Source: an uncultured bacterium
GTDB lineage: Bacteria; Nitrospirota; Thermodesulfovibrionia; Thermodesulfovibrionales; Dissulfurispiraceae
Length of the DNA: 64,000 nucleotides
Assembly (NCBI GenBank): GCA_937949555.1
Contig: CALEDV010000048.1
Location: 17,141 to 81,140 of the forward strand
Direction: 5' to 3'
Below, piece after piece: positions 21,411 through 32,701 of the stretch. Each line of letters starts with the position of its first letter. Positions within the stretch are counted from its first letter, which is position 1. Position numbers and translations under genes: made by a program. The notes under the pieces were generated by a model, which saw only the letters and a program-made list of their open reading frames with translations, was not told the origin of the DNA and ran no database searches.

Positions 21411-21627
21411 AATGAAGAAGCTTTTAGCAGTTATGCTCTCAATAATGATATTGGTCGCTTTTACCTTTTCAGTAGGCTGCAAGCCTGCAGAAGAGAAGAA
21501 GCCTGAGGCACCGGCTCCTGCACCAGCTCCGGCTCCTGCACCAGCTCCTGCTGACCCTGCAAAGCCAGCTGACGACCCTGCAAAGCCAGCTGAGGCTCCA
21601 AAGCCAGCTGAGGCTCCAAAAAAATAA
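21411..21627 (+). CDS. Small Ala/Pro/Lys-rich lipoprotein
   Basis: Lipobox FSVGC; APAPAPAP / DPAKPADDPAKPAEAPKPAEAPKK low-complexity repeats; ATG at 21411. Confidence 0.7.
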
Positions 21628-21718
21628 ATTAACCAACTTTGAAGCGCCTCTTCATTGTCTAAGGCAAAAGAGGTTGATTTTTTAGAGAAAAAACGGTTAT
21701 ATTTTAAGTGCTTTTATG

Positions 21719-21751
21719 AAGAGTGGGCAACACCCACTCTTTTATTTTATG
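21719..21751 (+). promoter_or_regulatory. rimP leader hairpin / putative attenuator
   Basis: AAGAGTGGG-CAACA-CCCACTCTT followed by a T-rich run, just before the rimP SD and start. Confidence 0.7.
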
Positions 21752-21759
21752 GAGGGCAG

Positions 21760-22239
21760 GTGTCACCTTTGCTTGTGAGGATTAACCAAATAGCTGCCGA
21801 GGTAGCTGCAGATTTGGGCTTTGATATTATCAAGACAAGTCTAAGTGGAACAGGCAGAAAGAGTCTTTTGAGGATTTATATTGATAAAGAAGGCGGTGTA
21901 ACTATAGGAGATTGCGAATCTTTCAGCAGACGCCTTGAGACATTGCTTGATGTAGAGGATATTATTCAGAACTCCTATGTTCTTGAGGTCTCCTCACCAG
22001 GCATGGATAGACCTATTAGGGATATGAAAGATTTTGAAGGTTGTATCGGCAAACTTGTCCGCATAATTACAAAGGAAAAGATTGAGAACCAGACCTTTTT
22101 TATAGGCAGACTTACAGAAACAGGCACGGATTGGATCAGATTGCTTTTAGAGGATAGAAAGATTCCAAAACATTTATTTATTCCCTTTGAAGTAATTTCA
22201 AAGGCTCGACTTGAGATTGAGATAAAACAGGAGCCATAA
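21760..22239 (+). CDS. rimP: Ribosome maturation factor RimP
   Basis: Homology begins around VRINQIAAEVAADLGFDI; GTG at 21760 preceded by GGAGGG; track start at 21655 lies upstream of the hairpin. Confidence 0.88.
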   Translation: MSPLLVRINQIAAEVAADLGFDIIKTSLSGTGRKSLLRIYIDKEGGVTIGDCESFSRRLETLLDVEDIIQNSYVLEVSSPGMDRPIRDMKDFEGCIGKLVRIITKEKIENQTFFIGRLTETGTDWIRLLLEDRKIPKHLFIPFEVISKARLEIEIKQEP

Positions 22240-22240
22240 C

Positions 22241-23335
22241 ATGTCAAAAGAGCTTAGTTTTGTCCTTGACCAGATAAGCAGGGAGAAGGGCATTTCAAGA
22301 ACAACCCTAATAAGTGCCATAGAGTCGGGGCTTATTTCAGCGGCTAAGAAGAACTTTAATGGCAAGGAGAACATTGGCTTAAAGATAAATCCCAAAACAG
22401 GCAATGTGGAGATCTTCGAGATAAAGACTGTAGTGGAAACTGTTACCAACAGTGAGACCGAGATAGCCTATGAGGACATTAAGGAAAAATATCCAGACTA
22501 TGAAATAGGAGATACCCTTAACTTGCCATTACAGATAAAGGACTTTGGCAGGATAGCGGCTCAAACGGCAAAACAGATAATAATCCAGAAGGTCAAAGAT
22601 GCCGAAAGAAACATAATATTTGAGGAATACAAAGACAAGGTAGGACACATCATCAGCGGCAATGTGCTCAGGAAGGAAAAGAACATTTATTACATCAGCA
22701 TAGGGAAGACAGAGGGCATATTGATGCAAAAAGACACACTGCCTACAGAAATAATCAAAAGAGGAGACAGCATAAGGGCATATCTTGCTGAGGTACGGCA
22801 AACATCCAAAGGACCTGGGTTGATACTCTCAAGGACTGACCCTAATTTTGTGGTTGGTTTATTTAAAATGGAGGTGCCAGAGATACAGGATGGAACGGTA
22901 GTGATCAAAGGCATTGCCCGTGAACCAGGGGAAAGAACCAAGATAGCGGTTCTATCAAATGACCCTGCTGTTGATGCAGTTGGTGCCTGTGTAGGGATGA
23001 AGGGCACCCGAGTTCAGGCTATAGTCAGGGAATTAAAAGGTGAAAGGATAGACATTATCCCCTGGAGCGAGGACAAAAGGATATTCATTGCCAGGGCGCT
23101 TACCCCAGCAATAGTTGACCGAGTTGGACTCAACGAAGATGAAAAGACTGCTATGGTCATTGCCGATGATCAACAGTTGTCCCTTGCCATAGGCAAAAAG
23201 GGTCAAAATATAAAGCTTGTCACAAAACTCACCGGTTGGGAGATTGACGTTATCAGCGAAACCGAATACTCCTCTATAAAAATGGAAGAGGCCGATAGGC
23301 ACTTCAATGAGGCGTTTAAGAAAAATCCTAAGTGA
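22241..23335 (+). CDS. nusA: Transcription termination/antitermination protein NusA
   Basis: S1/KH domains; GACVGMKGTRVQAIVRELKGERIDIIPW. Confidence 0.95.
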   Translation: MSKELSFVLDQISREKGISRTTLISAIESGLISAAKKNFNGKENIGLKINPKTGNVEIFEIKTVVETVTNSETEIAYEDIKEKYPDYEIGDTLNLPLQIKDFGRIAAQTAKQIIIQKVKDAERNIIFEEYKDKVGHIISGNVLRKEKNIYYISIGKTEGILMQKDTLPTEIIKRGDSIRAYLAEVRQTSKGPGLILSRTDPNFVVGLFKMEVPEIQDGTVVIKGIAREPGERTKIAVLSNDPAVDAVGACVGMKGTRVQAIVRELKGERIDIIPWSEDKRIFIARALTPAIVDRVGLNEDEKTAMVIADDQQLSLAIGKKGQNIKLVTKLTGWEIDVISETEYSSIKMEEADRHFNEAFKKNPK

Positions 23336-23465
23336 GCCATTGCATCGGGAGCGCATAATCCTATGCCTCCCGATTTGGCTTGATGATACTTACATTGAAG
23401 AACCTCAAAGATCCTTTTCACCTTATAATGTCAGCGCTGTCTGCACCATAACTGCTTATTAATAA

Positions 23466-25583
23466 ATGACCAAAACAATAGACTATGACCTCTGCTCTCC
23501 TTTACAGTTTGTTAAAGGGGTAGGTCCTGCCAGGGCAGCCCTTTTAAAAAGACTAAACATACATAATGTGCAGGACCTGCTTTATTATCAGCCCTTACGT
23601 TATGAAAAAAAGCCTACCCAATGCAATATAAGGGACCTCAAGTTAGACCATACTCAAATAGTATGCGGAAAGGTAGTATCAGTGCAGGTTGTAAATCCCT
23701 CCAGGCAGAGACAGGGCAGAAGAAAACCCCTTAACATTTTTGAGGCACAGATTACAGACCACACAGGATGGCTTAGGGCAGTCTGGTTTAATCAACCCTA
23801 TTTGAAGGAGTCAATAAAACCAGGCACAAGAATTATGCTTACAGGGCAGCCTAAGAAGGCATTTATAGGGCTTATTCCTCAGATGACAAACCCTGCCTTT
23901 GAAATAATTCAGGAGGATGATACAATAAGCAGTGGCTTAAATGATGAGGGGTCATTGCCTGTTTATAGCTTAACTGAAGGCCTTGACCAAAGAAGATTAC
24001 GCACAATAATCAGGAATGCCCTTGATAGTTATGCCCCCTATATTGTTGACCCCATTCCAAAGCACATACTACAAGCCCATCAGCTCCCCTCTTTAAAAGA
24101 AAGCCTGCTTGCAATACATCTTCCCCCTTCTGAGAGTTCTTTAGAGGACTTAAATGAAGCCATTACACCATACCAGAGGAGAATAGCCTTTGATGAAGTA
24201 TTTATTCTTCAGATAGGTCTCTGCATACTTAAGGGTCGTTCAGCATCTGAGAAGGGTATATCCATGAAGGGTAGCGGCGAACTACGAAAGGCCCTGCTAA
24301 ACAATCTGCCTTTTAGCCTGACGAGGGCGCAGGAGAGGGTGATTAAAGAGATTATAAGCGATATGGAGTCTGAGTCTCCAATGAGCAGGCTTCTACAGGG
24401 CGATGTAGGCTGTGGCAAAACTATAGTGGCCCTTATTTGTATGCTCAATGCCCTTGAATCAGGACATCAGGCAGCGTTAATGGCTCCAACAGAGCTTCTT
24501 GCAGAGCAACATTATCAGGGCATAAAAAAATTGCTCGGCAATATGGATATCAAAGTTAGTCTTTACACAGGCAGCAAAAGGGACAAGAAACCTTTGAGGA
24601 TCCTAAAAAAAGAATCTATGATTGCTGTAGGCACCCATGCACTTATACAGGAAGATGTTGCTTTTGAATCCTTAGGCCTATCAATTATTGATGAACAACA
24701 CAGATTTGGAGTAATGCAAAGGGCATCGTTACGGAAAAAGGGGAATAACCCCGATGTGCTTATTATGTCAGCGACTCCCATACCAAGGACCCTGGCAATG
24801 ACACTTTATGGAGATCTTGACTACTCTGTTATAGATGAACTTCCACCAGGCAGGACCCCTGTGCAGACAAGGCTATTTACAGAGGGAAACAAGAGAGAGA
24901 TCTACGGGATCCTGCAAAGGGAAATATCAAAGGGCAGACAGGCGTACATTGTTTACCCAGTTATTGAGGAGTCAGAGAACGCAGACCTCAAATCAGCCAT
25001 ATTAGGCGCCCAGAGGCTGCCAGAGATAATGCCCGGTCTGTCGGTAGGATTAGTGCACGGCAGGATGAAACAAGAGGATAGAGAAAGGGTGATGAGAGAT
25101 TTCAAGGAGGGCAGGATTCATATCTTGGTAGCCACTACAGTTATTGAAGTAGGAGTGGATGTACCAAATGCAACGGTTATGGTCATCATTAATGCAGAAC
25201 GTTTTGGACTTGCCCAACTGCACCAACTTCGCGGCAGGGTAGGCAGGGGAAACTATGAATCATACTGCCTGCTGCTTTGCTATAACCAGCCAGAGGACGC
25301 CAGAAAAAGGATGTATGCAATGCTAAAAACAAACGATGGTTTCAAGATAGCTGAGGAGGACCTTAAGATTAGGGGTTATGGCGATCTGATGGGCACTAGA
25401 CAATCGGGCATGCCTGAACTCAAAACGGTAAATCTGCTTAGAGACGGTCTGTTAGTAGATTTAGCCCGCAGGGAGGCTGAATCTTTGCTCAAGGAAGACC
25501 CTACCCTTCAGAGGTATCCGCTCTTAAAGAAGACGGCTCAACAGTTTTGGGGCAGCAGGATTGATCTGTTTAAAACTGCTTGA
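23466..25583 (+). CDS. recG: ATP-dependent DNA helicase RecG
   Basis: LLQGDVGCGKT; IDEQHRFGVMQR; helicase C-terminal motifs. Confidence 0.95.
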   Translation: MTKTIDYDLCSPLQFVKGVGPARAALLKRLNIHNVQDLLYYQPLRYEKKPTQCNIRDLKLDHTQIVCGKVVSVQVVNPSRQRQGRRKPLNIFEAQITDHTGWLRAVWFNQPYLKESIKPGTRIMLTGQPKKAFIGLIPQMTNPAFEIIQEDDTISSGLNDEGSLPVYSLTEGLDQRRLRTIIRNALDSYAPYIVDPIPKHILQAHQLPSLKESLLAIHLPPSESSLEDLNEAITPYQRRIAFDEVFILQIGLCILKGRSASEKGISMKGSGELRKALLNNLPFSLTRAQERVIKEIISDMESESPMSRLLQGDVGCGKTIVALICMLNALESGHQAALMAPTELLAEQHYQGIKKLLGNMDIKVSLYTGSKRDKKPLRILKKESMIAVGTHALIQEDVAFESLGLSIIDEQHRFGVMQRASLRKKGNNPDVLIMSATPIPRTLAMTLYGDLDYSVIDELPPGRTPVQTRLFTEGNKREIYGILQREISKGRQAYIVYPVIEESENADLKSAILGAQRLPEIMPGLSVGLVHGRMKQEDRERVMRDFKEGRIHILVATTVIEVGVDVPNATVMVIINAERFGLAQLHQLRGRVGRGNYESYCLLLCYNQPEDARKRMYAMLKTNDGFKIAEEDLKIRGYGDLMGTRQSGMPELKTVNLLRDGLLVDLARREAESLLKEDPTLQRYPLLKKTAQQFWGSRIDLFKTA

Positions 25584-25618
25584 GACAAATCGTCCTGTTG
25601 TAAGTTAAACTACTAAAG

Positions 25619-26410
25619 ATGATGACCCCGTTTATTGAATACATAACAATAATTGCCTTAGGTTTGATTATAGGCTCCTTTATAAATGTCTGCATATACA
25701 GACTGCCGAGGGAGAAAAATATCCTGTTCCCCCCCTCTGCCTGCACAGCATGCGGCAAGAAAATAAGATTTTATGACAACATTCCCATAATAAGCTACCT
25801 CTTGCTTGCAGGGAAATGCAGAGATTGTAAGGGGCATATATCCATAAAATACCCCCTTGTAGAACTGCTTAACGCCCTGTTCTACATGGCCGCCTATTTG
25901 AGATTTGGCTTTGACTACTCACTGTTGTTTATATGCCCCTTTTTATCTGCACTGATTGTTATTACCTTTATTGATCTGGACTTTCAGATCATCCCAGATT
26001 CTATAACCCTGCCAGGGATACTGCTTGGATTGATTGCGTCTTCATTCATATTTCCAGACCCCTTTGAATACTATCAGATAACCGGTTTCATGAATGCGCT
26101 TATAGGGTTTATAACTGGAGGCGGACTATTCTTTCTCATCGCACTGCTCAGCAGAGGAGGCATGGGCGGCGGTGATATAAAGATGATGGCAATGGTTGGA
26201 ACATTCCTTGGCTGGAAAGGGGTACTCCTAACAACACTCATAGGAAGCGTTGCAGGCTCACTGGTTGGGATTGCACTGATGGTCTTTAAAGGCAAAGATA
26301 GAAAGGCAAAGATACCCTTTGGACCCTTTTTAGCCTTAGGTGCCCTTATCTCACTGTTTGCAGGCAGGATTATACTTCAATTGTATCTCAATGGAGACCT
26401 CATGCCTTAG
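25619..26410 (+). CDS. Prepilin peptidase / type IV leader peptidase (A24)
   Basis: CxxC pairs; GGGDIKMMAMVG catalytic Asp motif. Confidence 0.93.
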   Translation: MMTPFIEYITIIALGLIIGSFINVCIYRLPREKNILFPPSACTACGKKIRFYDNIPIISYLLLAGKCRDCKGHISIKYPLVELLNALFYMAAYLRFGFDYSLLFICPFLSALIVITFIDLDFQIIPDSITLPGILLGLIASSFIFPDPFEYYQITGFMNALIGFITGGGLFFLIALLSRGGMGGGDIKMMAMVGTFLGWKGVLLTTLIGSVAGSLVGIALMVFKGKDRKAKIPFGPFLALGALISLFAGRIILQLYLNGDLMP

Positions 26411-26486
26411 AATCTTTAGCATGCAATTTGTTCAAAGGGATCATTTTTAAATATGATATTGCTGTCTCACAATACATACAAGCGGT

Positions 26487-29420
26487 GTGATTATGGAAAA
26501 ACAAAAGATTCTGATTGTTGATGATATTGCTTTAAATATTCAGGTTCTAAATGAAACCCTTCAGGCAGAATATCAGGTCTTCTTTGCCACAGAAGGTCAT
26601 GAGGCGCTGAAGGTCGCAGAGTCTTTAAATCCCGATATAATCCTTCTGGACATAATGATGCCAGATATAGATGGGTATGAAACCTGCCGTAGGATCAAAC
26701 AACACCCAGTCCTAAAAGATACACCAGTTATATTTATCACAGCCCTTGATGAGGCCCAATACGAGACCACAGGTTTGCATATAGGGGCTGTTGATTATAT
26801 AACCAAACCCTTCAATCCTGAGATAGTCAAGCTCAGAATAAAGAATCATTTAGAACTAAAGAGACATCGGGACATACTGATGAATCTCTCCCACATAGAT
26901 GGACTCACAAATATTGCAAACCGAAGGGCCTTTGATGAGGCATTAGAGAGGGAGTGGCTCAGGGCAAAAAGATCTGGAAGAACACTATCTATTCTTATGT
27001 TGGACATAGACTATTTTAAAAAATTCAACGACACCCTTGGACACGCTGCAGGCGATGAATGCCTCAAGGATGTTGCAAAGACAATCAAAGGGTCCCTAAT
27101 GCGCCCCTCTGATATTGCAGCACGTTATGGCGGAGAAGAGTTTGTATGCCTGCTGCCAGAGACAGATATAAAGGGCGCTATGCACACGGCAGAGAATATA
27201 ATGACAAATATAAAAAGGCTCAATATTCTCCATCCATCATCAGAGATCTGTTCTATAGTAACGGTCAGCATAGGGATAGCCTCTGCCTTACCAACCGATG
27301 ATTCTGACAGCAACGAGCTATTACAATCAGCAGACAAGGCTTTATATGCAGCAAAGAGTTTAGGCAGAAACAGGATTCATGTATCTGGAGATGAAGAAAC
27401 ATCAGGTGCGCCTACTGAGGCAATCTGCCAAGAATTACCCCCTAACACAGAGTTAAAAGAACTTTTGGTTGCTTTTCCTGAAAAAAACCCAAACCCTGTA
27501 ATTTGCATTAATAACAGAGGGACAATATTGTATGGCAACCGAGCCGCCTCTTTGCTTTTCAGTGAATGGTGTTGTTCTCCTGGCAACTGCATCCATGGAG
27601 ACCTTTATAAGTTGCTTGGCAATTTATCGCCCCAGCAGGGAGCCGAACTAAACCTTGGCAACAGGATATATTCCTTCATTGCAGTTCCTGCAAGGGACAA
27701 GGATGCCCTTTTCCTATATGGTATGGACATAACAGAGAGGAAGTATGCAGATGCTGAATTGAAAAGATTAAAGAGCGTTATAGATGAGAGCATTAATATA
27801 GTGTTCATTACAGACTATGAAGGCGTAATAGAGTATATAAACTCCACCTTCACATCAATTACAGGCTATAGCAAGGAGGAGGTGATTGGTCAAAATCCCC
27901 GTATTCTTGCGTCAGGAGAGACCTCTAAGGCTAACTACAAAAACCTTTGGGATACAATCAAGTCAGGGAAAACTTGGAGAGGCATATTCAAGAACAAGAA
28001 AAAGAACGGCGAACTCTACTGGGCTAATGGCTTTATATCTCCAATTAAAAATGAACAAGGCAATATTACGCATTTTATGGCAATCCAAGAGGATATTACA
28101 GAGAAGATGCTTGCAGACGCAAAGCTCAATTATCTAAAAACCCATGACTCGATAACAAGCATCATCAACAGAAACAGATTTGTAGAACTGCTAACGGAAT
28201 CAATTACCTCCCCAGAGAACCCGATTAAGCAGGGAGTGTTGCTTCAAATAAATGTAGATGCCTTTAAACTTATAAATGACACCTATGGATACAGTATAGG
28301 GGATCAATTTCTTAAGAACTTTGCTGATTTTCTCAAAGAACACGCCTCAGAATTAGATCTCAAGAGAATCAGCAGCAGAACAAGTATTATTGGTAGGCTC
28401 GGCGGAGATGAGTTTGCCCTGTTTCTCCCAGATAAAGACGAGCGTGAGGGGGTTCAGATTGCTGAGGAGCTCAGAAGAAAGATAGAAACATACAGATTTC
28501 TTAATGATATGATAAGGGCCACCGCAAGTATTGGCATAGCAGTCTATCCAGAGCAAGGGATTACTACCACAGAACTACTTACCAAGGCAAACGCAGCCAC
28601 AAACAGGGCAAAGGAACTCGGACAAAACCGATGGTATCTCTACAGAGATGAAGACAAATACCTAAAGACAGCGTCCTCAAGCCTTGAAGAAAAGCAGCTA
28701 ATCATTTCTGCTATGGAAGAAGACAGATTTGTTCCCTATTTCCAGCCTATCCTTGACCTTAGAGAAAATAGCATCCATCATTATGAATCCTTAGCAAGAC
28801 TCCTAACCAATGACGGCACTGTGATGCTGCCAAGCTCATTTATATTTACCGCTGAAAGATACGGACTTGTTTCTGGCATAGACAAGATCATTACCCAAAA
28901 AACCATGCAGATACAAGCCGAATTGAGTCGGATTGGCAGAAAGATCTCCTTCAGCATGAACCTATCAGGGAAACACCTTGGCGATGAGAGTATGCTGGAA
29001 TACATAAAACAAATACTTCAGGAGACCGGCGCCAATCCCGAATGCATAGTATTTGAGCTCACTGAAACAGCGGCTATATATGACTTTGCAAAGGCTGTAG
29101 ATTTTGTAAAGGAGTTAAAGAATACGGGATGTAAGTTTTCATTAGATGATTTCGGGGTAGGCTTTACCTCCTTTGTTCATCTTGTAGAGATGTCCGTTGA
29201 TTTTATAAAGATTGACGGCTCTTTTGTAAGAAATCTTCCCAACAGAGAACGAGACAGGGTGCTTGTTAAGGCTATATCGGAAATGGCAAGGGGCTTGGGC
29301 ATTAAAACAATAGCCGAATATGTTGACAAGGAAGAAACCTTAGCGATACTTAAGGATTTAGCTATTGACTATGCACAAGGTTATTATATAGGCAAGCCTG
29401 CTCCTGTATTGATATCCTAA
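26487..29420 (+). CDS. REC-GGDEF-PAS-PAS-GGDEF-EAL cyclic-di-GMP protein
   Basis: LLDIMMPDIDG; ARYGGEEF; GRLGGDEF; ESLAR (ExLxR); DDFGVGFTS. Confidence 0.92.
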   Translation: MIMEKQKILIVDDIALNIQVLNETLQAEYQVFFATEGHEALKVAESLNPDIILLDIMMPDIDGYETCRRIKQHPVLKDTPVIFITALDEAQYETTGLHIGAVDYITKPFNPEIVKLRIKNHLELKRHRDILMNLSHIDGLTNIANRRAFDEALEREWLRAKRSGRTLSILMLDIDYFKKFNDTLGHAAGDECLKDVAKTIKGSLMRPSDIAARYGGEEFVCLLPETDIKGAMHTAENIMTNIKRLNILHPSSEICSIVTVSIGIASALPTDDSDSNELLQSADKALYAAKSLGRNRIHVSGDEETSGAPTEAICQELPPNTELKELLVAFPEKNPNPVICINNRGTILYGNRAASLLFSEWCCSPGNCIHGDLYKLLGNLSPQQGAELNLGNRIYSFIAVPARDKDALFLYGMDITERKYADAELKRLKSVIDESINIVFITDYEGVIEYINSTFTSITGYSKEEVIGQNPRILASGETSKANYKNLWDTIKSGKTWRGIFKNKKKNGELYWANGFISPIKNEQGNITHFMAIQEDITEKMLADAKLNYLKTHDSITSIINRNRFVELLTESITSPENPIKQGVLLQINVDAFKLINDTYGYSIGDQFLKNFADFLKEHASELDLKRISSRTSIIGRLGGDEFALFLPDKDEREGVQIAEELRRKIETYRFLNDMIRATASIGIAVYPEQGITTTELLTKANAATNRAKELGQNRWYLYRDEDKYLKTASSSLEEKQLIISAMEEDRFVPYFQPILDLRENSIHHYESLARLLTNDGTVMLPSSFIFTAERYGLVSGIDKIITQKTMQIQAELSRIGRKISFSMNLSGKHLGDESMLEYIKQILQETGANPECIVFELTETAAIYDFAKAVDFVKELKNTGCKFSLDDFGVGFTSFVHLVEMSVDFIKIDGSFVRNLPNRERDRVLVKAISEMARGLGIKTIAEYVDKEETLAILKDLAIDYAQGYYIGKPAPVLIS

Positions 29421-30142
29421 AGACGAGACTTTATATCCTCCACCACCTCTTTTAGCTTGTCCCTCTTCTGGGGGTCTAGGTCTGTGAATTTCACCGCAAA
29501 CCTGACCTTCTTTGAGGCTGGATCTATATCTACAGCTTGTATTCTTATAACTATAGCCTCAACTGATAAGGGATCAGGGGTCTCAAAAGAGGCAGGGAAA
29601 ACCACATGGATTTTGTCAAGGATCTGAGGCATTGGGTTGTTTCTTGATAGATTGGCTAAAACTCCTCCGAGGCTTATGTCTATTATCTCCCCCTCCGATG
29701 AGTTGTCTCCAAAAAGGAAAGTAAGTTTTCCTAACAGCCCTTGTCTTGAGAACTCCCTACGATCAAACTTTTCATCAAACTCTGCAATCTTCCTCAACAA
29801 TCCATCTATGGTAAAGGGCATGTTTATATATCCATCAGCGCCCTTTTGCAGCGCAAATATGACTGCTTCTTTATCGCCTTTAGCAGCCATTACCAACGAA
29901 AAGATCCTTTTCTTACTGCTCTTGCTGCTTATCATATTCAAGAGTTCTTTGATCCTAATTTGCCTATCAGTAACATCAATTATTACAAGGTCATAACTCT
30001 TTTCCTGTAATTTTATTAGAGCGTCCTCGTTATCAGCAGAGTCGTCGATATCTATATCTTTATAGGCCTTTTCAATGCCAAACTTAATGAAATTTCGCCT
30101 CTCACCATCACTGTCAACCACAAGTATCCTTATCTTTTCCAC
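29417..30142 (-). CDS. REC-like + PilZ domain protein
   Basis: REC-like N-term; RREFSR...IIDISLGGVLA PilZ motifs. Confidence 0.8.
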   Translation of the reverse strand: MEKIRILVVDSDGERRNFIKFGIEKAYKDIDIDDSADNEDALIKLQEKSYDLVIIDVTDRQIRIKELLNMISSKSSKKRIFSLVMAAKGDKEAVIFALQKGADGYINMPFTIDGLLRKIAEFDEKFDRREFSRQGLLGKLTFLFGDNSSEGEIIDISLGGVLANLSRNNPMPQILDKIHVVFPASFETPDPLSVEAIVIRIQAVDIDPASKKVRFAVKFTDLDPQKRDKLKEVVEDIKSRL

Positions 30143-30678
30143 TACTTATATCTCTGCACCTCAAACCTGAACATCTCAACCTCCTTATCTTCAGGGTCAA
30201 TGCCTGCCTTCATCTTGGCAATTCTCAACTGCTCTTGCACTGTATTTACTCCCTCAAGGGCAGGCAGCAGAAGCCCTCTCCTGAATCCCTTAGAGACGAT
30301 TACGCCATATTTATTAGGGTCCAGCTCAGATATATCGCTTATCTTCTCTGGCTTAGACAACACATCCACAGAAACAGTCAGATCCTTGAGCTCTGAGGGC
30401 TCAAGCTTTGGGAAACGAGGATCCTCAGTGGCAGCAGCAATCGCGTTTCTAAGTATCTCCTCATAGATACTTCCTGTAGAAGGGACAAAGGTGCCAATGC
30501 ATCCTCTGAGTTGACCATGCTTCTTTAGGGACACAAAAACACCAGCCCTCTCTCTGAAATCCTCAGGCAATGTATCAGGCACCTCAAGCACCCTACCTTC
30601 TTTAATATAAGCCTCAATAGCCCTTCTTGCCAATTCAGGATAAACAGAACCACCTCCCCGCTTAAGGGCATCCTTCAT
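30142..30678 (-). CDS. AMMECR1 family protein
   Basis: GVFVSLKKHGQLRGCIGTF; GLLLPAL. Confidence 0.9.
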   Translation of the reverse strand: MKDALKRGGGSVYPELARRAIEAYIKEGRVLEVPDTLPEDFRERAGVFVSLKKHGQLRGCIGTFVPSTGSIYEEILRNAIAAATEDPRFPKLEPSELKDLTVSVDVLSKPEKISDISELDPNKYGVIVSKGFRRGLLLPALEGVNTVQEQLRIAKMKAGIDPEDKEVEMFRFEVQRYK

Positions 30679-31667
30679 CTATTCCTCCTAAGAGAATACT
30701 CTGCCAAAGAAATAAGCCTTTGCTTCTCTATGCTGTCATCAAAGACCTTCAGAGTATCCTTAGCCTCATCCACAAATCTTGAGGCAATCTCCATTGCACC
30801 TGAAATGCAATCATACTTTGTAAGTAATTGGGTTATCCGTCGTAACTCCTTCACCCTGTTTTTTCCCCTTGAGGAGCCTCTAACTATACTGCTTATCTCC
30901 AGCTTCTCAGTCTCTTGAGCCCTCTGTAAAAGCAATATCAAGGGCATAGTGATCTTCCCCTCTTCAAGGTCCTTTCCAATCTTTTTACCAAGTCTGCCCT
31001 GGTCTGCAGAGTAGTCAAGCACATCATCAACTACCTGAAAGGCTATGCCCGTATTTAACCCAAAGCTATGAAGCCTCTGCTGAATATCCTTGGAGCATCC
31101 TGATAAGATTGCCCCTATCTTGCACGCAGCGGCAATAAGCACCCCAGTCTTTGCTGAGATTATCCTGTAATAATCCTCAATGGTTATTTCAGGGTTTGAG
31201 GTCCTTTCAAGTTGAAGTATCTCTCCTTCGGTCATCTGTGTAGTAGCCTCAGAGAGCGCCTCCATGATAGACTGGTTCCTTTGCTGTACTGCTAACCTGA
31301 GGGCATTTGAGTAGAGATAATCCCCTACAAGTATTACCGTTTGATTACCCCACTGAGAATTTGCAGAGGGTTTCCCACGCCTCGTCTCAGCGCCATCAAT
31401 CACATCATCATGAAGCAGCGAGGCCGTGTGTATTGCCTCAATTATTGCTGCAAGGATAAACCTGTTTTCGCACCTTCCTCCGCACAGATCAGAACTAAGC
31501 AGCAGAAAAAGGGGTCGCAGCCTCTTACCCCCGCTTTTTAGAATATGGAATCCAATAGCAGGCAGCAAGGAAGAGGCGCTCTGAAAAATACCTAAAAGCT
31601 CCGCCTCCACCTTGTGGAGTTCTTCTGTAAATGGGGCAAACACCTCTAAGCCTTTCATCAAAGCCAC
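30675..31667 (-). CDS. Polyprenyl diphosphate synthase
   Basis: [15 protein letters not shown] and second DDVLD motif. Confidence 0.92.
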   Translation of the reverse strand: MALMKGLEVFAPFTEELHKVEAELLGIFQSASSLLPAIGFHILKSGGKRLRPLFLLLSSDLCGGRCENRFILAAIIEAIHTASLLHDDVIDGAETRRGKPSANSQWGNQTVILVGDYLYSNALRLAVQQRNQSIMEALSEATTQMTEGEILQLERTSNPEITIEDYYRIISAKTGVLIAAACKIGAILSGCSKDIQQRLHSFGLNTGIAFQVVDDVLDYSADQGRLGKKIGKDLEEGKITMPLILLLQRAQETEKLEISSIVRGSSRGKNRVKELRRITQLLTKYDCISGAMEIASRFVDEAKDTLKVFDDSIEKQRLISLAEYSLRRNR

Positions 31668-32701
31668 GCAAGATTTTGCAGTTCTTGAGGCTTAAATATG
31701 CCCTTTTCTGTCAAAAAGGCAGTAACATACTGGGCAGGAGTTACATCAAAGGCATAATTTAATGCCTTTACACCCTCAGGCGCTATCCTCTTGCCCTGAA
31801 TAGTCGTTACCTCCTCAGGACTGCGCTGTTCAATAGCAATGTCTTCTCCCTTAGACATAGCAAAATCTATACTGCTTGTAGGGGCCGCTACATAAAAAGG
31901 AATCCCGTGCTCTTTACACAGAACCGCCAGGGTGTATGTGCCAATCTTATTAGCCACATCGCCGTTAATCGTTGTCCTATCTGTGCCTACAATAGCGAGA
32001 TTAATCATGCCCCTATTCATAAGCCACCCCGCAGAATTATCAGTAATTAGGGTTACATCAATACCACACTGCATCAGTTCCCATGCAGTGAGTCTTGCCC
32101 CTTGAAGCACTGGCCTTGTTTCATCGGCAAAAACCTTAAATCTCTTTCCCTGTTCCTTTGCAACAAGCATAGGCGCCGTAGCAGTGCCATATCCTCCTGT
32201 AGCGAGGGCGCCCGCATTACAATGGGTTAAAATACCATAGCCTTCCTTTATAATTGAGGCTCCATATTGCCCAATCTTTCTGTTTGCCTCCACATCCTCC
32301 CTGTGTATCTTTAGCGCCTCTTCAATGAGCATTTCCTTCAGTTCCTGAGTCCCAAGCCCCGAGTTAGCAAGCAACAGGGAATCCATCCTCTTCATAGCCC
32401 ATTCAATATTTACTGCCGTAGGACGAGTTGCGATCATAGCATCCATTACCTTTTTCATAACCCTGTAAAAACCAGCGAAGTAACTTGCCTTTTGCTGTGA
32501 AGCTGCTAAGGCTACACCCATAGCTGCAGCAATCCCTATAGCAGGAGCACCCCTGATAGATAGATTTCTGATAGCCTCCACTACAGCAAGATAATCGTTA
32601 CACTCTATGTAACGCACCTCCAGAGGAAGAGCCCTTTGGTCAAGGATTAGCACCCTATCCTCTTTCCACTCTATAGCCTTTACCATAAGTTCTCCCTTCA
32701 A
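31658..32701 (-). CDS. mtnA: S-methyl-5-thioribose-1-phosphate isomerase
   Basis: [36 protein letters not shown]. Internal ATG at ~32686 is the likely start. Confidence 0.92.
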   Translation of the reverse strand: MKGELMVKAIEWKEDRVLILDQRALPLEVRYIECNDYLAVVEAIRNLSIRGAPAIGIAAAMGVALAASQQKASYFAGFYRVMKKVMDAMIATRPTAVNIEWAMKRMDSLLLANSGLGTQELKEMLIEEALKIHREDVEANRKIGQYGASIIKEGYGILTHCNAGALATGGYGTATAPMLVAKEQGKRFKVFADETRPVLQGARLTAWELMQCGIDVTLITDNSAGWLMNRGMINLAIVGTDRTTINGDVANKIGTYTLAVLCKEHGIPFYVAAPTSSIDFAMSKGEDIAIEQRSPEEVTTIQGKRIAPEGVKALNYAFDVTPAQYVTAFLTEKGIFKPQELQNLAWL

